Origin: Flavobacteriales bacterium
GTDB lineage: Bacteria; Bacteroidota; Bacteroidia; Flavobacteriales_D; Crocinitomicaceae
NCBI GenBank assembly: GCA_947500875.1
Contig: CANMUN010000023.1
Location: forward strand, 1 to 36,759
Direction of reading: 5' to 3'
DNA length: 36,759 bases
Position 1 is the first letter of the stretch; every line of letters starts with the position of its first letter. Positions 1 to 6,959 of the stretch are shown in pieces. The notes beneath the pieces were generated by a model. It was given only the letters and a program-made list of their open reading frames with translations. It was not told where the DNA came from and made no database searches. Made by a program: the position numbers and the translations under genes.

Positions 1-57
1 ACAGAATTAACGGATGCTGGAATATCGGTTACAATAATTGGTTGTAGTTATCTTTGA
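1..57 (+). CDS. Possible 3' end of an upstream gene (partial)
   Basis: Frame 1 is open from the first base and ends at TGA (55-57), giving the tail TELTDAGISVTIIGCSYL. It could be the C-terminus of a plus-strand gene cut by the window edge. With only 18 residues no family can be named. Frame 3 is also open for a similar length, so the choice of frame is uncertain. Confidence 0.25.
   Translation, partial: TELTDAGISVTIIGCSYL
49..56 (+). promoter_or_regulatory. Candidate -7 promoter box TATCTTTG
   Basis: The octamer TATCTTTG matches the Bacteroidota -7 consensus TAnnTTTG and lies 37 nt before the ATG at 94. No clear -33 TTTG is visible. It overlaps the possible stop codon of the upstream frame. 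Confidence 0.35.
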
Positions 58-93
58 AATAAGTAATTTTAATCAACTTTAAACGAAAGAACC

Positions 94-291
94 ATGTGTT
101 ACCATTCATTTCTCCATGCAACTAACTTCGATAATCCTTCGGAAATTTCATCGGAGGTCAAGGAGGAATTAAGCGAAATAATCAAAGAAAGATTAAACGA
201 ACCAATTACCCCCCAAACACCGCATTCAAACTATCCATTCCATCAAGGAACGAGTTCGAAATCCACTGATTTGCGCCCACTTGACAGGTAA
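94..291 (+). CDS. Small hypothetical protein, uncertain
   Basis: This is a 65-residue frame beginning MCYHSFLHATNF and rich in acidic and lysine residues in the middle (residues 17-35), with a low-complexity Pro/Thr/Ser tail. There is no signal peptide or membrane segment. The start MCYH recalls the Cys2 start of SRAP/HMCES-type proteins, but nothing after it matches that family, so I do not assign it. It is followed at once by a hairpin terminator (290-322), and its last codons overlap the promoter-like near-repeat at 252-281. It may be a real small gene, a remnant of a longer one, or a chance frame. Confidence 0.3.
   Translation: MCYHSFLHATNFDNPSEISSEVKEELSEIIKERLNEPITPQTPHSNYPFHQGTSSKSTDLRPLDR
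252..281 (+). repeat. 30-bp promoter-like near-repeat, copy 1
   Basis: This stretch matches 1755-1784 at 25 of 30 positions, including an identical 13-mer ATTTGCGCCCACT. It has a TTC/TTG-like triplet at 255-257 and a TgATTTGCGCCC block resembling a Bacteroidota -7 region. The two copies flank dbpA in the same orientation. Copy 1 sits about 10 nt before the hairpin at 290-322. Confidence 0.5.
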
Positions 292-322
292 GCACACCAA
301 AATTGGTGTGCTTATCTTTTTT
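290..322 (+). terminator. Rho-independent terminator
   Basis: The 11-base arms AAGCACACCAA (290-300) and TTGGTGTGCTT (303-313) are perfectly complementary, and a run of T follows (317-322). It lies between the small ORF at 94 and dbpA and would insulate dbpA from upstream transcription. The loop as written is only 2 bases, so the top one or two pairs probably stay open. Confidence 0.8.
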
Positions 323-375
323 ACCGCTTCTGATATCACGTTGGAAATCCAACAGGTTTATTCTGTAACTCCCCC

Positions 376-383
376 TATCTTTG
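376..383 (+). promoter_or_regulatory. -7 promoter box of the dbpA-like gene
   Basis: TATCTTTG fits TAnnTTTG exactly and ends 4 nt before the ATG at 388. Transcription from such a box would start at or next to the start codon, so the mRNA is predicted to be leaderless. No Shine-Dalgarno sequence is present. No convincing -33 element is seen. Confidence 0.6.
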
Positions 384-387
384 TAAC

Positions 388-1707
388 ATGAGTTCAACAC
401 AACAGATATCTTCCGTTCTTTCAAATATTGGATTTTTAGAACTAAATGCCTTACAGCAAGAAACGCTAAGTAAAAGCGAAACTGCGCGCAACCTCATGAT
501 TCTTTCACAAACTGGTACTGGAAAAACGTTCGCCTTTTTATTGCCCTTATTTTTAAAACTCGATTCAAGCTCCAAAGAAATTCAGGCGGTAATTGTAGCG
601 CCATCAAGAGAATTAGCCATTCAAATCGAAGGTGTTTTTCGTGCCATGAAAACTAATTTTAAAGTATTGACTTGCTATGGCGGTCACTCGATGACGGTGG
701 AAAAGAAAAGCTTAAAAGAAGCTCCTGCGTTACTTATTGGTACACCTGGAAGAATTTGCGACCACATTGCTAGAAATACCCTGGATTTATCACACGTTAC
801 GCAATTCGTTGTGGATGAATATGATAAAAGTTTAGAATTTGGTTTTGAAGATCAAATTAAATTCATTTATCAAGAATTACACGCCTTGGATTTTACAACG
901 TTGGTTTCAGCCACGGAACACAAGGAATTCCCTGATTATTTAGCGTTTCGCAATCCTGAAATCGTAAACCATTTAGCCAATTCAGAAGCTCCAGCGATTA
1001 CTTTTTGGAATTATCCTGTTCGAAATAGCAATAAATTCGAAAAGGTTTTTGATTTACTTTGTTCGTTCAATGGAGAATTAACGATTGTGTTTTGCAATTT
1101 CAGAGAAGCTACTGAATCGGTTCGTAATCATTTGCTCGACAACGGTTACGATTCGATTATTTACCACGGAGGAATGGAACAAGACGAGCGCGAACGAGCT
1201 TTAATTCAGTTTCGAAATGGCAGCTTTCACACCTTGATTTGTACCGATTTAGGTTCACGCGGTTTAGACATTCCTGAAATTCAACACGTTGTCCATTTTC
1301 AGTTTCCACAAAGCGAAGAAGCATTTATTCATCGAAACGGTCGTACGGCACGCATGAAATCGAATGGATCTTCCTATTTATTGCTCAACAAAGACGAAAA
1401 CATCCCAGATTATTTGGAAGTTCCAAGATCAGAATTCAAATTACCAACAAACCTACCTCATCCAGTTGCAAGTCCTTTGGTGACATTGTATTTCAGTGGA
1501 GGAAAAAAAGACAAAATCAATAAAATCGACATCGTAGGATTTTTAGGTCAAAAAGGAAATCTATTAAAAGAAGAAATTGGCTTGATTACGGTGCTTGATT
1601 TTGCGTCTTATGCCGCTGTGAAAAGAGACCATGTGAAATCGCTTCTTGCAACAATTCGCCACGAAAAAGTGAAAGGAAAGAAGTTAAAGATTGAAATCTC
1701 CAAATAA
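388..1707 (+). CDS. dbpA: DEAD-box ATP-dependent RNA helicase, DbpA-like
   Basis: This 439-residue protein carries the full helicase motif series: motif I SQTGTGKT (40-47), Ia PSRELA (72-77), Ib TPGR (119-122), motif II DEYD (143-146), SAT (motif III), LICTDLGSRGLD (motif V) and HRNGRTAR (motif VI). The C-terminal 75 residues, with SGGKKDKINK, look like the DbpA RNA-binding domain that in E. coli recognises 23S rRNA hairpin 92. The likely role is ATP-driven remodelling of pre-50S rRNA in the cytoplasm. Motif II is DEYD rather than DEAD, while the following KSLEFGF is conserved. The ATG at 388 is supported by the -7 box just upstream. The gene stands alone, between a terminator and a small lipoprotein gene on the other strand, and looks more AT-rich than the operons to its right. 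Confidence 0.92.
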   Translation: MSSTQQISSVLSNIGFLELNALQQETLSKSETARNLMILSQTGTGKTFAFLLPLFLKLDSSSKEIQAVIVAPSRELAIQIEGVFRAMKTNFKVLTCYGGHSMTVEKKSLKEAPALLIGTPGRICDHIARNTLDLSHVTQFVVDEYDKSLEFGFEDQIKFIYQELHALDFTTLVSATEHKEFPDYLAFRNPEIVNHLANSEAPAITFWNYPVRNSNKFEKVFDLLCSFNGELTIVFCNFREATESVRNHLLDNGYDSIIYHGGMEQDERERALIQFRNGSFHTLICTDLGSRGLDIPEIQHVVHFQFPQSEEAFIHRNGRTARMKSNGSSYLLLNKDENIPDYLEVPRSEFKLPTNLPHPVASPLVTLYFSGGKKDKINKIDIVGFLGQKGNLLKEEIGLITVLDFASYAAVKRDHVKSLLATIRHEKVKGKKLKIEISK

Positions 1708-1754
1708 TTTCGAATTTTTAAATATTCTCGAACCTATCCAAATCCTACAAAAAA

Positions 1755-1784
1755 GGGTTGGAAATTCGCTAATTTGCGCCCACT
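1755..1784 (+). repeat. 30-bp promoter-like near-repeat, copy 2
   Basis: This is the second copy of the element at 252-281 (25 of 30 identical). Here the parts look more promoter-like: GGGTTGG at the left and CTAATTTGCGCCC at the right. If active on the plus strand it would transcribe into the antisense of the small lipoprotein gene at 1798-2031. It lies in the 90-nt gap between two convergent genes, where no hairpin terminator is obvious. Confidence 0.45.
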
Positions 1785-1797
1785 CTGATTCATTTCC

Positions 1798-2031
1798 TCA
1801 CCTCACAAAAACCAACGTATCATTCCTTAGTTCAATGCTTTTATACACGAAATGGTCGATGAAGTACTGTCTTTCCTCTTCGGTCCAACCTTTCATAATC
1901 TCAAAATCGCTTTGATATCCTTTTTGCTTCCCATCTGCTTCGGGGTGGCTTCTTGGATATTGGGTTTTGATGGAGGTACAACTTACCATCACAATGAACG
2001 CGCCCCCAAAGGAGGCAATGGATTTTAACAT
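1798..2031 (-). CDS. Small predicted lipoprotein
   Basis: This 77-residue protein has a short N-terminal hydrophobic stretch ending in VMVSC, a plausible lipobox with Cys18 as the lipidated residue, so it should be anchored in the envelope after signal peptidase II cleavage. The mature part is about 60 residues, charged, with the segment GWTEEERQYFIDHFVYK near the end followed by a short strand-like tail. That segment resembles CWTPEQKKEFASVFFIE in the protein encoded divergently at 2153. No known domain is recognised. The longer overlapping frame at 1901-2161 on the same strand lacks any such logic and is judged a shadow. Confidence 0.6.
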   Translation of the reverse strand: MLKSIASFGGAFIVMVSCTSIKTQYPRSHPEADGKQKGYQSDFEIMKGWTEEERQYFIDHFVYKSIELRNDTLVFVR

Positions 2032-2068
2032 GGCCGGGTATTTTTAACTCAAAACACCAACATTGCAT

Positions 2069-2113
2069 TTGGTTACCGTTGGTCAGCGAAATGTCCCCGA
2101 GAAATGTAACCAA
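2069..2113. repeat. Inverted repeat between divergent small-protein genes
   Basis: TTGGTTAC (2069-2076) and GTAACCAA (2106-2113) are a perfect 8-base inverted repeat with a 29-nt spacer. It lies in the only non-coding stretch between the minus-strand lipoprotein and the plus-strand small-protein operon, so an operator or leader hairpin is conceivable. No TAnnTTTG box was found in this region. Confidence 0.3.
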
Positions 2114-2152
2114 TGGAGTCCTTCGCATTATAACAGCATTAACCACCAAACC

Positions 2153-2395
2153 ATGCACCATTACCTCTTATCGTTTTTTCTTATACCCAGCGCTTGGGCT
2201 TGCGCTCAGGTAGCCGTAACGGCCGATTCCGCTGAGCAACTTGCCATTTCCAAATCCCTAGACCTTCTTTCCGAAGCTGCCGAATGCTGGACCCCTGAGC
2301 AAAAAAAAGAATTTGCCTCCGTATTTTTCATCGAACGGGGGAAATTTACCATACCCAAAGAACCGATCGTTCTTAAATCCTTTGAAAAACCCTAA
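2153..2395 (+). CDS. Small exported protein of unknown function
   Basis: The ATG at 2153 gives an 80-residue protein whose first 19 residues form a typical signal peptide (hydrophobic YLLSFFLIP core, cut after ACAQ or nearby). The frame is open upstream to 2063, but that extension would bury the signal peptide. The mature part is about 60 residues with the motif CWTPEQKKEFASVFFIE, which parallels GWTEEERQYFIDHFVYK in the lipoprotein encoded divergently. It is first of four closely spaced plus-strand genes (12 nt to the next). No family is recognised. Confidence 0.6.
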   Translation: MHHYLLSFFLIPSAWACAQVAVTADSAEQLAISKSLDLLSEAAECWTPEQKKEFASVFFIERGKFTIPKEPIVLKSFEKP

Positions 2396-2407
2396 ACCAT
2401 CCTACCC

Positions 2408-2689
2408 TTGACCCTTTTTCGTTGCGGGCTAAACGTTTTTGCTGCGTTCGCTTTACTTTCATCCTGTGCAAGGAACTCCGGACCCGGTCCCTTAAATTTA
2501 GAAGATGCTTCTGTTCAATGGGCGGCATCTGATGCTACCGAACAAGAGGATATACTTAGTCAACAAAGGGCATTGGCAATTTACATCCTATCCCTTCCTC
2601 CTAAAGAACGTGCTCAATGGGTATCAAGTGCCCTGTCGGAAGAACAAATGAAGGCTCTTACAGACACACTTCAGAAACCACCGAAATAA
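2408..2689 (+). CDS. Small predicted lipoprotein (TTG start)
   Basis: This is a 93-residue frame with the N-terminus MTLFRCGLNVFAAFALLSSC. LSSC is a good lipobox, with Cys20 as the lipid anchor. No ATG is available before the signal, so TTG at 2408 is the likely start. The mature part has a Pro/Gly-rich linker and then a helical segment, LPPKERAQWVSSALSEEQ. That segment resembles MSPNERDLVLFMETLSDAE in the protein encoded at 3301 (shared pattern PxER then LS about eight residues later). It lies 12 nt after the preceding gene and 10 nt before the CAP gene, so co-transcription is likely. Function unknown. Confidence 0.55.
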   Translation: MTLFRCGLNVFAAFALLSSCARNSGPGPLNLEDASVQWAASDATEQEDILSQQRALAIYILSLPPKERAQWVSSALSEEQMKALTDTLQKPPK

Positions 2690-2699
2690 ATACTGCAAC

Positions 2700-3275
2700 A
2701 TGCCTATGAAAGTTCTTTGCTTTACCATTGCGTTTTTACCATGCTTTGCGTTTTCCCAAGATACCATTCAATCGGAACTCTTGGATCGGCTGATTTGGCA
2801 AAAAATCAATGATTACCGTGCCTCACTCAATATCCCAAAAGCAACCATTTTTGAGAGAGGACTAATGCGCGCATTTAGCCGTCGTGTAGCGAATGGCAAT
2901 GCTCTTTCAGGTATAAGTGTTCACTCCGACAGCGTCGGGTATTTTTGCAACACCGAATGCCTTTTCAGTCTTGTCAGCAAAGGTAATACACCCAATCAAT
3001 TTACCCTTGTAGATAATCTCCGTAAAGGCGATTTTCGATACCTTGCGGATGAAGCGGTTAAAGGTTGGCAAAATTCACCATCGCACAACCGCATAATAAA
3101 AGGGCCAGATTATACCATTTCCACCGTTACCACCATGATTATTATTTCACCTCTGGACAAAGGGTATTCGGTACGTTTTGAGGCATCCCACCATAGTTTA
3201 TCCAATCACATTGGTGCTACCTTTACCGATGATATGGATGCCTATGTCGCTGCTCTCATTAAAAGAGGTTACTAG
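2700..3275 (+). CDS. Exported CAP (SCP/PR1)-domain protein
   Basis: This 191-residue protein has a signal peptide (about residues 1-20, ending AFSQ) followed by one domain resembling the CAP superfamily. The features are IWQKINDYRASL near the start, HSDSVGYFCNTE in the position where CAP proteins carry the first His and a Glu, and GWQNSPSHNRIIKGPDY, the usual end motif with a second His. Bacterial CAP proteins are secreted and mostly of unknown activity; sterol or lipid binding and protease-like roles have been proposed for family members. It has two ATG options, 2700 or 2706. It is the only recognisable domain in this cluster of tiny exported proteins, with 10 nt before it and 25 nt after it to its neighbours. 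Confidence 0.8.
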   Translation: MPMKVLCFTIAFLPCFAFSQDTIQSELLDRLIWQKINDYRASLNIPKATIFERGLMRAFSRRVANGNALSGISVHSDSVGYFCNTECLFSLVSKGNTPNQFTLVDNLRKGDFRYLADEAVKGWQNSPSHNRIIKGPDYTISTVTTMIIISPLDKGYSVRFEASHHSLSNHIGATFTDDMDAYVAALIKRGY

Positions 3276-3300
3276 CATTAACCATAGATCATCAATAATT

Positions 3301-3555
3301 ATGAAATTCTTTATTTATCCCGCTTTGTTGACCATTAGCCTACAAGCGAAGGCTCAAACCACAATCGCACCGAAGGACAGTGTTTTGAAACAGCCAACGC
3401 CTACCATTATCCGAGGTATTGATCTTTCGAAAATGAGTCCTAACGAACGAGATTTGGTCTTGTTCATGGAAACCCTGAGCGATGCAGAGGCCTTTGAACT
3501 GTTAAAAATCCTTGTTTCGGGTGAAATCGTCTACAAAAAGAAGAATGAACCTTAA
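3301..3555 (+). CDS. Small exported protein of unknown function
   Basis: The ATG at 3301 gives 84 residues beginning with a signal peptide (FFIYPALLTISLQAKA, then QTT). The upstream extension to 3178 lies inside the CAP gene in another frame and is rejected. The mature part contains MSPNERDLVLFMETLSDAE and a basic C-terminal end (KKKNEP). The PNER...LSDAE pattern matches PKER...LSEEQ of the lipoprotein at 2408. It closes the four-gene cluster. Its stop TAA interlocks by 4 bp with the stop of the convergent cyclophilin-FKBP gene, leaving no room for a terminator. Confidence 0.6.
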   Translation: MKFFIYPALLTISLQAKAQTTIAPKDSVLKQPTPTIIRGIDLSKMSPNERDLVLFMETLSDAEAFELLKILVSGEIVYKKKNEP

Positions 3556-4679
3556 TGCTTGTGGTCGTGACCGTCGTGGTCGTGGCCGTCATGGTTGTGG
3601 GGAATAACGGGTTCGTTTCCTTTAAGCGGCGGCTCCAAGTTCACCATTTCAATTTCAAACACTAAATCAGAATATCCCGCAATTCGCGGATTTCCTTGAG
3701 CACCATACGCCAATCGATAGGGTAAATACAAGGTTGCTTTACCTCCCTTTCCGATGAGTTTCAGGCCTTCTTCAAAGCCTGGAATCATGCGTTGTACTTG
3801 ATAATTAAAATCCATGGGAACATTTCTGTCGTACGAAGCATCGAATTTTTCTCCCGTTGCGAGAAAGGAACCTCGGTAGTGCAACGACATCTTAGAACCC
3901 AACTCCGCTTTGTAGGCCTCTCCTGGGGTTTCAATCACATACATCAATCCGCTGGCCGTTTGGGTAAGGCCTTCACGCTGTTCCTTCGCGCTCACTCGAA
4001 GTTTGAAATCGGCATTATACTCGACATCGCTCATTGCCGCTATTTTTGCAAACGCAGCAAGTCGCTTTTTCTCTTCCTCTTTGATTTTCAAATATTTGGT
4101 ATCAAAGGAACTTTGAGCATCGAATGCCTTAGCATCTTTACCAATGCGCAAGATGGTTACCGTGGTCATTACATCGTTTTGTTGAATGGCATTGACCACA
4201 TCTTGCCCCTGGACCACATGTCCAAAGACCGTATGTTTACCATCTAGCCATGGTGTCGCTTTGTGCGTTATGAAGAACTGGCTTCCGTTCGTATTAGGTC
4301 CTGAGTTCGCCATGGATAGAATACCGGGTGAAAGATGCTTTAACGACGTATCGATTTCGTCGTAAAATTTATACCCCGGACCGCCGGATCCGTTCCCGGC
4401 AGGGTCGCCCCCTTGAATCATAAAGTCGGCAATGACGCGGTGAAAATTCAACCCATTAAAGAAAGGCTTGGTAATTTTCGCGGTATCCACGTTGAGTTTA
4501 CCTTCCGCGAGCCCTACAAAATTCGCCACCGTCATGGGTACTTTTTTGTACTCCAATTGGCAAACTATGTCACCTTTGGAGGTCGTAAATTTCACATACA
4601 ATCCATCTGCAAGTTTGGTGGACTGGGCTAAATTAGCCCCCATAAATGCCATCAATAAAAGGGTTACAATCTGTTTCAT
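3552..4679 (-). CDS. Exported cyclophilin-FKBP fusion peptidyl-prolyl isomerase
   Basis: This 375-residue protein carries two prolyl isomerase domains. After a signal peptide (about 1-20) comes a cyclophilin domain (about 25-180) with FNGLNFHRVIADFMIQGGDP and NSGPNTNGSQFFIT. A charged helical linker follows, then an FKBP domain (about 230-350) with VQRMIPGFEEGLKLIGKGG and RLAYGAQGNP. It should speed proline isomerisation during protein folding in the periplasm. The C-terminus is a histidine tail, HNHDGHDHDGHDHKH, likely to bind metal. The start ATG at 4679 is one nucleotide after the stop of the upstream FKBP gene; an in-frame TTG at 4688 is less likely. The two isomerase genes are surely co-transcribed behind nadK. 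Confidence 0.92.
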   Translation of the reverse strand: MKQIVTLLLMAFMGANLAQSTKLADGLYVKFTTSKGDIVCQLEYKKVPMTVANFVGLAEGKLNVDTAKITKPFFNGLNFHRVIADFMIQGGDPAGNGSGGPGYKFYDEIDTSLKHLSPGILSMANSGPNTNGSQFFITHKATPWLDGKHTVFGHVVQGQDVVNAIQQNDVMTTVTILRIGKDAKAFDAQSSFDTKYLKIKEEEKKRLAAFAKIAAMSDVEYNADFKLRVSAKEQREGLTQTASGLMYVIETPGEAYKAELGSKMSLHYRGSFLATGEKFDASYDRNVPMDFNYQVQRMIPGFEEGLKLIGKGGKATLYLPYRLAYGAQGNPRIAGYSDLVFEIEMVNLEPPLKGNEPVIPHNHDGHDHDGHDHKH

Positions 4680-4680
4680 G

Positions 4681-5376
4681 TTATTCAAAACTTAATAATT
4701 CAACTTCAAATACAAGCGGTGAAAAAGGTTTTATTGTCGGAGTCGGCGACGAAGACCCGTATGCCAATTCTTGAGGTATATAAAATTTATATTTTGCTCC
4801 TTTCGTCATCAACTGTACGCCTTCGGTCCAACCCGGTATAACCTGATTCAAGCCAAACTCAATCGGCTCGCCACGGTCCACCGAGCTATCAAAGACTATG
4901 CCTTCTATCGTTGTTCCATGGTAATGCACTTTCACTTTGGATTCAGCAGTGGGGTGAGCTCCCTCCCCTTCTTGAATGACCTCATATTGAAGACCGCTTG
5001 CGGTGGTTTTAACGCCTGCTTTCTTGGCATTATCCGCCATAAATTTTTCTCCTGCTATCTTATAAACTTCGTTCTTTTCATCTTCTTGAGCCTGCTTTTT
5101 CATTGCTTTTTCTTGGAAATACTGGGAGAGTATCCTATCCGTGCTGTCCTGACAGACCAATCGGCCCTTGGCAATGGCATCGCGAAATCCTTGAATAATT
5201 AATTCAAAATTGGCCTCGCTCATTTCTTTACCCAAGCTATTACCAATGTTAACCCCCATTAAGTAAGAGACCGAATCCATGTTGTTTTTAAGTACCACTT
5301 TTTTTGATTTACCCTTCTGACCAAAGGTCAAGAAAGAGAAGGCAACAAATCCTAGAATTAATGCAATTGTTTTCAT
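4681..5376 (-). CDS. Exported FKBP-type peptidyl-prolyl isomerase (FkpA/Mip-like)
   Basis: This 231-residue protein has a signal peptide (residues 1-19, ending TFGQ) and then an N-terminal helical dimerisation region of the FkpA/Mip kind (MDSVSYLMGVNIGNSL and following, about 33-125). The C-terminal FKBP domain (about 127-231) has YHGTTIEGIVFDSSVDRGEP, LNQVIPGWTEGVQLM and YIPQELAYG. It is a periplasmic folding catalyst and chaperone. It sits 3 nt after nadK and 1 nt before the cyclophilin-FKBP gene. It lacks a lipobox, so it is probably soluble. Confidence 0.92.
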   Translation of the reverse strand: MKTIALILGFVAFSFLTFGQKGKSKKVVLKNNMDSVSYLMGVNIGNSLGKEMSEANFELIIQGFRDAIAKGRLVCQDSTDRILSQYFQEKAMKKQAQEDEKNEVYKIAGEKFMADNAKKAGVKTTASGLQYEVIQEGEGAHPTAESKVKVHYHGTTIEGIVFDSSVDRGEPIEFGLNQVIPGWTEGVQLMTKGAKYKFYIPQELAYGSSSPTPTIKPFSPLVFEVELLSFE

Positions 5377-5379
5377 GAT

Positions 5380-6258
5380 TTAATTTCGGTTATCTATTCC
5401 CCAATACATTTTATTACGAATCGTATCCAGGAAGTTTGTGTGCTCAAATTTAATAACATTCAGCAGAAATTCCGCTTTGGTAACGCGAATTTCCTCGCCC
5501 TGTTTGATATTCTTCGTTACCCCGTCCAAACTTACGAGGCAGGTTCGGTCGCGGCTCTCCAAACTTAAATCGATGGACAAGTGGTCTGGAACAACCACAG
5601 GCCGAACATTCAGGTTGTGTGCTGCAATCGGCGTAATAATGTGCACCTTGCACCCAGGAGTGATGATGGGGCCACCGCAACTCAAGCTATACCCCGTGGA
5701 ACCTGTCGGAGTCGCAACGATTAAACCATCCGCCCAATAGGAATTAAGGTATTTATCGTCCAATTTCGCATGCACGATAATCATCGAAGATGTATCCTTC
5801 TTGGTTATTGTCAACTCGTTTAAGGCAAAATTCTCATCTTCAAATATATCCCCTTCCGTTTTCACCTTGAGCAATGACCTTTTTTGATACTCGTATTGGC
5901 GGTTTTCAATGAGGTGAAAGGTATCCGCTATAGCTTCTTTGGAGATATTGGTTAAGAAGCCTAAACGCCCCGTATTGATTCCCAAGATAGGAACTTCAGA
6001 ACTTCGGATGTATCGTACGGCTCTCAAAAATGATCCATCACCCCCAAGGCAAATCATGAGGTCAATTCCTTGAAGAAAATGCGCATAATTCGAATACACA
6101 TCGCACTTCGGATGAAAGTCGTACTTCGTTTTTACCAAATGCAGGATTTCTTCTTCCAACACCACATCCCATTGACGTTTATAGCATTCGTCCATTACCT
6201 GTTTTAAGTAATCCAGATTTTGTCGCGTAAATTTCAAACCGTAGATAGCAACCCGCAT
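5380..6258 (-). CDS. nadK: NAD kinase
   Basis: This 292-residue protein phosphorylates NAD+ to NADP+ with ATP. The diagnostic GGDG is at residues 72-75 (LGGDGSFLRAVR), followed by GINTGRLGFLTN, the conserved NE in ALNELTI and the glycine-rich TPTGSTGYSLSCGGPI. Length is normal for the family. It starts 2 nt after the CBS-domain gene stops and ends 3 nt before the FKBP gene. The start ATG gives MRVAIYG, the usual nadK beginning. It supplies the cofactor used by Zwf elsewhere in the window. Confidence 0.95.
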   Translation of the reverse strand: MRVAIYGLKFTRQNLDYLKQVMDECYKRQWDVVLEEEILHLVKTKYDFHPKCDVYSNYAHFLQGIDLMICLGGDGSFLRAVRYIRSSEVPILGINTGRLGFLTNISKEAIADTFHLIENRQYEYQKRSLLKVKTEGDIFEDENFALNELTITKKDTSSMIIVHAKLDDKYLNSYWADGLIVATPTGSTGYSLSCGGPIITPGCKVHIITPIAAHNLNVRPVVVPDHLSIDLSLESRDRTCLVSLDGVTKNIKQGEEIRVTKAEFLLNVIKFEHTNFLDTIRNKMYWGIDNRN

Positions 6259-6260
6259 GG

Positions 6261-6923
6261 CTAAAATTTCATAAAGTTGAGCAACGCTTCATACCTTCGC
6301 CTAAGGTCCGATTCAGCGTCTTTGTCTTGAATGACATCCTTCACGTTGTATTCATAGCGTTCAAACGTTTGAATAACAGCGGATAAATTGGAAATATTGA
6401 TTTTGAGCGTTACCTCAAGCCGGGTGCTATCCTCCGAAGAGGTAATAAATGAACTTAGAATTTTAGCATTATTGCTTTCAACAATTTGAGCAATTTGCGC
6501 CAAACTATAGTCGTTGGAATTCATTTCAAGCACCAATATTCCACCGTGCTCACTCAGGCTACCAAAATTCGATAAAATTGACATGATTCCATAGATAGAA
6601 ATACAACCCTTATATTCCTCGGCTGCATTTAATACAGGAAGAACGGTAAGTTTTTCGTTTGAAATCCTCAATAGAACATCATAAATGTGAGTATCTTCAT
6701 ATACAAAAGGCCTCGGTAAATGATCGAATAAATGATCTAAATCGGATTCGAGGTTCAAATGGTCCAATACGGCCGATTCTGAAACCAGCCCTACGAAATT
6801 TCCATTTTTGAGCACCGGAAGATGGCTTACCTTGAATTCATCCATCCACAGGAGGACCTTATCCCCCGAATCGGTGTGCAATAATGGAGGAATTTCTTCC
6901 GACAACATTTCGATCGCCCGCAT
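6261..6923 (-). CDS. CBS-domain protein
   Basis: Starting at ATG 6923, this 220-residue protein has two CBS motifs in its first 125 residues (FKVSHLPVLKNGNFVGLVSE, then KLTVLPVLNAAEEYKGCIS). The C-terminal part (about 135-215) looks like an ACT-type fold (GGILVLEMNSNDYSLAQIAQ). CBS pairs bind adenine nucleotides and usually regulate something. The same gene often precedes nadK in Flavobacteriia, and here the gap to nadK is 2 nt. The frame extends 345 nt upstream, but that runs antisense through pdxJ. The ATG at 6923 is backed by a TACCTTTG box 7 nt upstream. Confidence 0.85.
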   Translation of the reverse strand: MRAIEMLSEEIPPLLHTDSGDKVLLWMDEFKVSHLPVLKNGNFVGLVSESAVLDHLNLESDLDHLFDHLPRPFVYEDTHIYDVLLRISNEKLTVLPVLNAAEEYKGCISIYGIMSILSNFGSLSEHGGILVLEMNSNDYSLAQIAQIVESNNAKILSSFITSSEDSTRLEVTLKINISNLSAVIQTFERYEYNVKDVIQDKDAESDLRRRYEALLNFMKF

Positions 6924-6930
6924 AGTGAAA

Positions 6931-6938
6931 CAAAGGTA
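6931..6938 (-). promoter_or_regulatory. -7 promoter box of the CBS-nadK operon
   Basis: On the minus strand this reads TACCTTTG, an exact TAnnTTTG, and ends 7 nt before the ATG at 6923. It is back to back with the pdxJ box at 6960-6967. Confidence 0.6.
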
Positions 6939-6959
6939 GAGAAATCCATGGATAGTTTG

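Noticed and set aside
1901..2161. 86-residue minus-strand frame overlapping the small lipoprotein
   Set aside because: It overlaps the lipoprotein in another frame on the same strand, lacks a signal sequence and crosses the divergent promoter region.
3556..3602. Short tandem DNA repeat (GTGGTCGTG units)
   Set aside because: It simply encodes the His/Asp-rich tail of the isomerase on the minus strand.
4771..5202. 143-residue plus-strand frame opposite the FKBP gene
   Set aside because: Antisense shadow; the composition (many Phe, Cys, His) is unlike a real protein of this genome.
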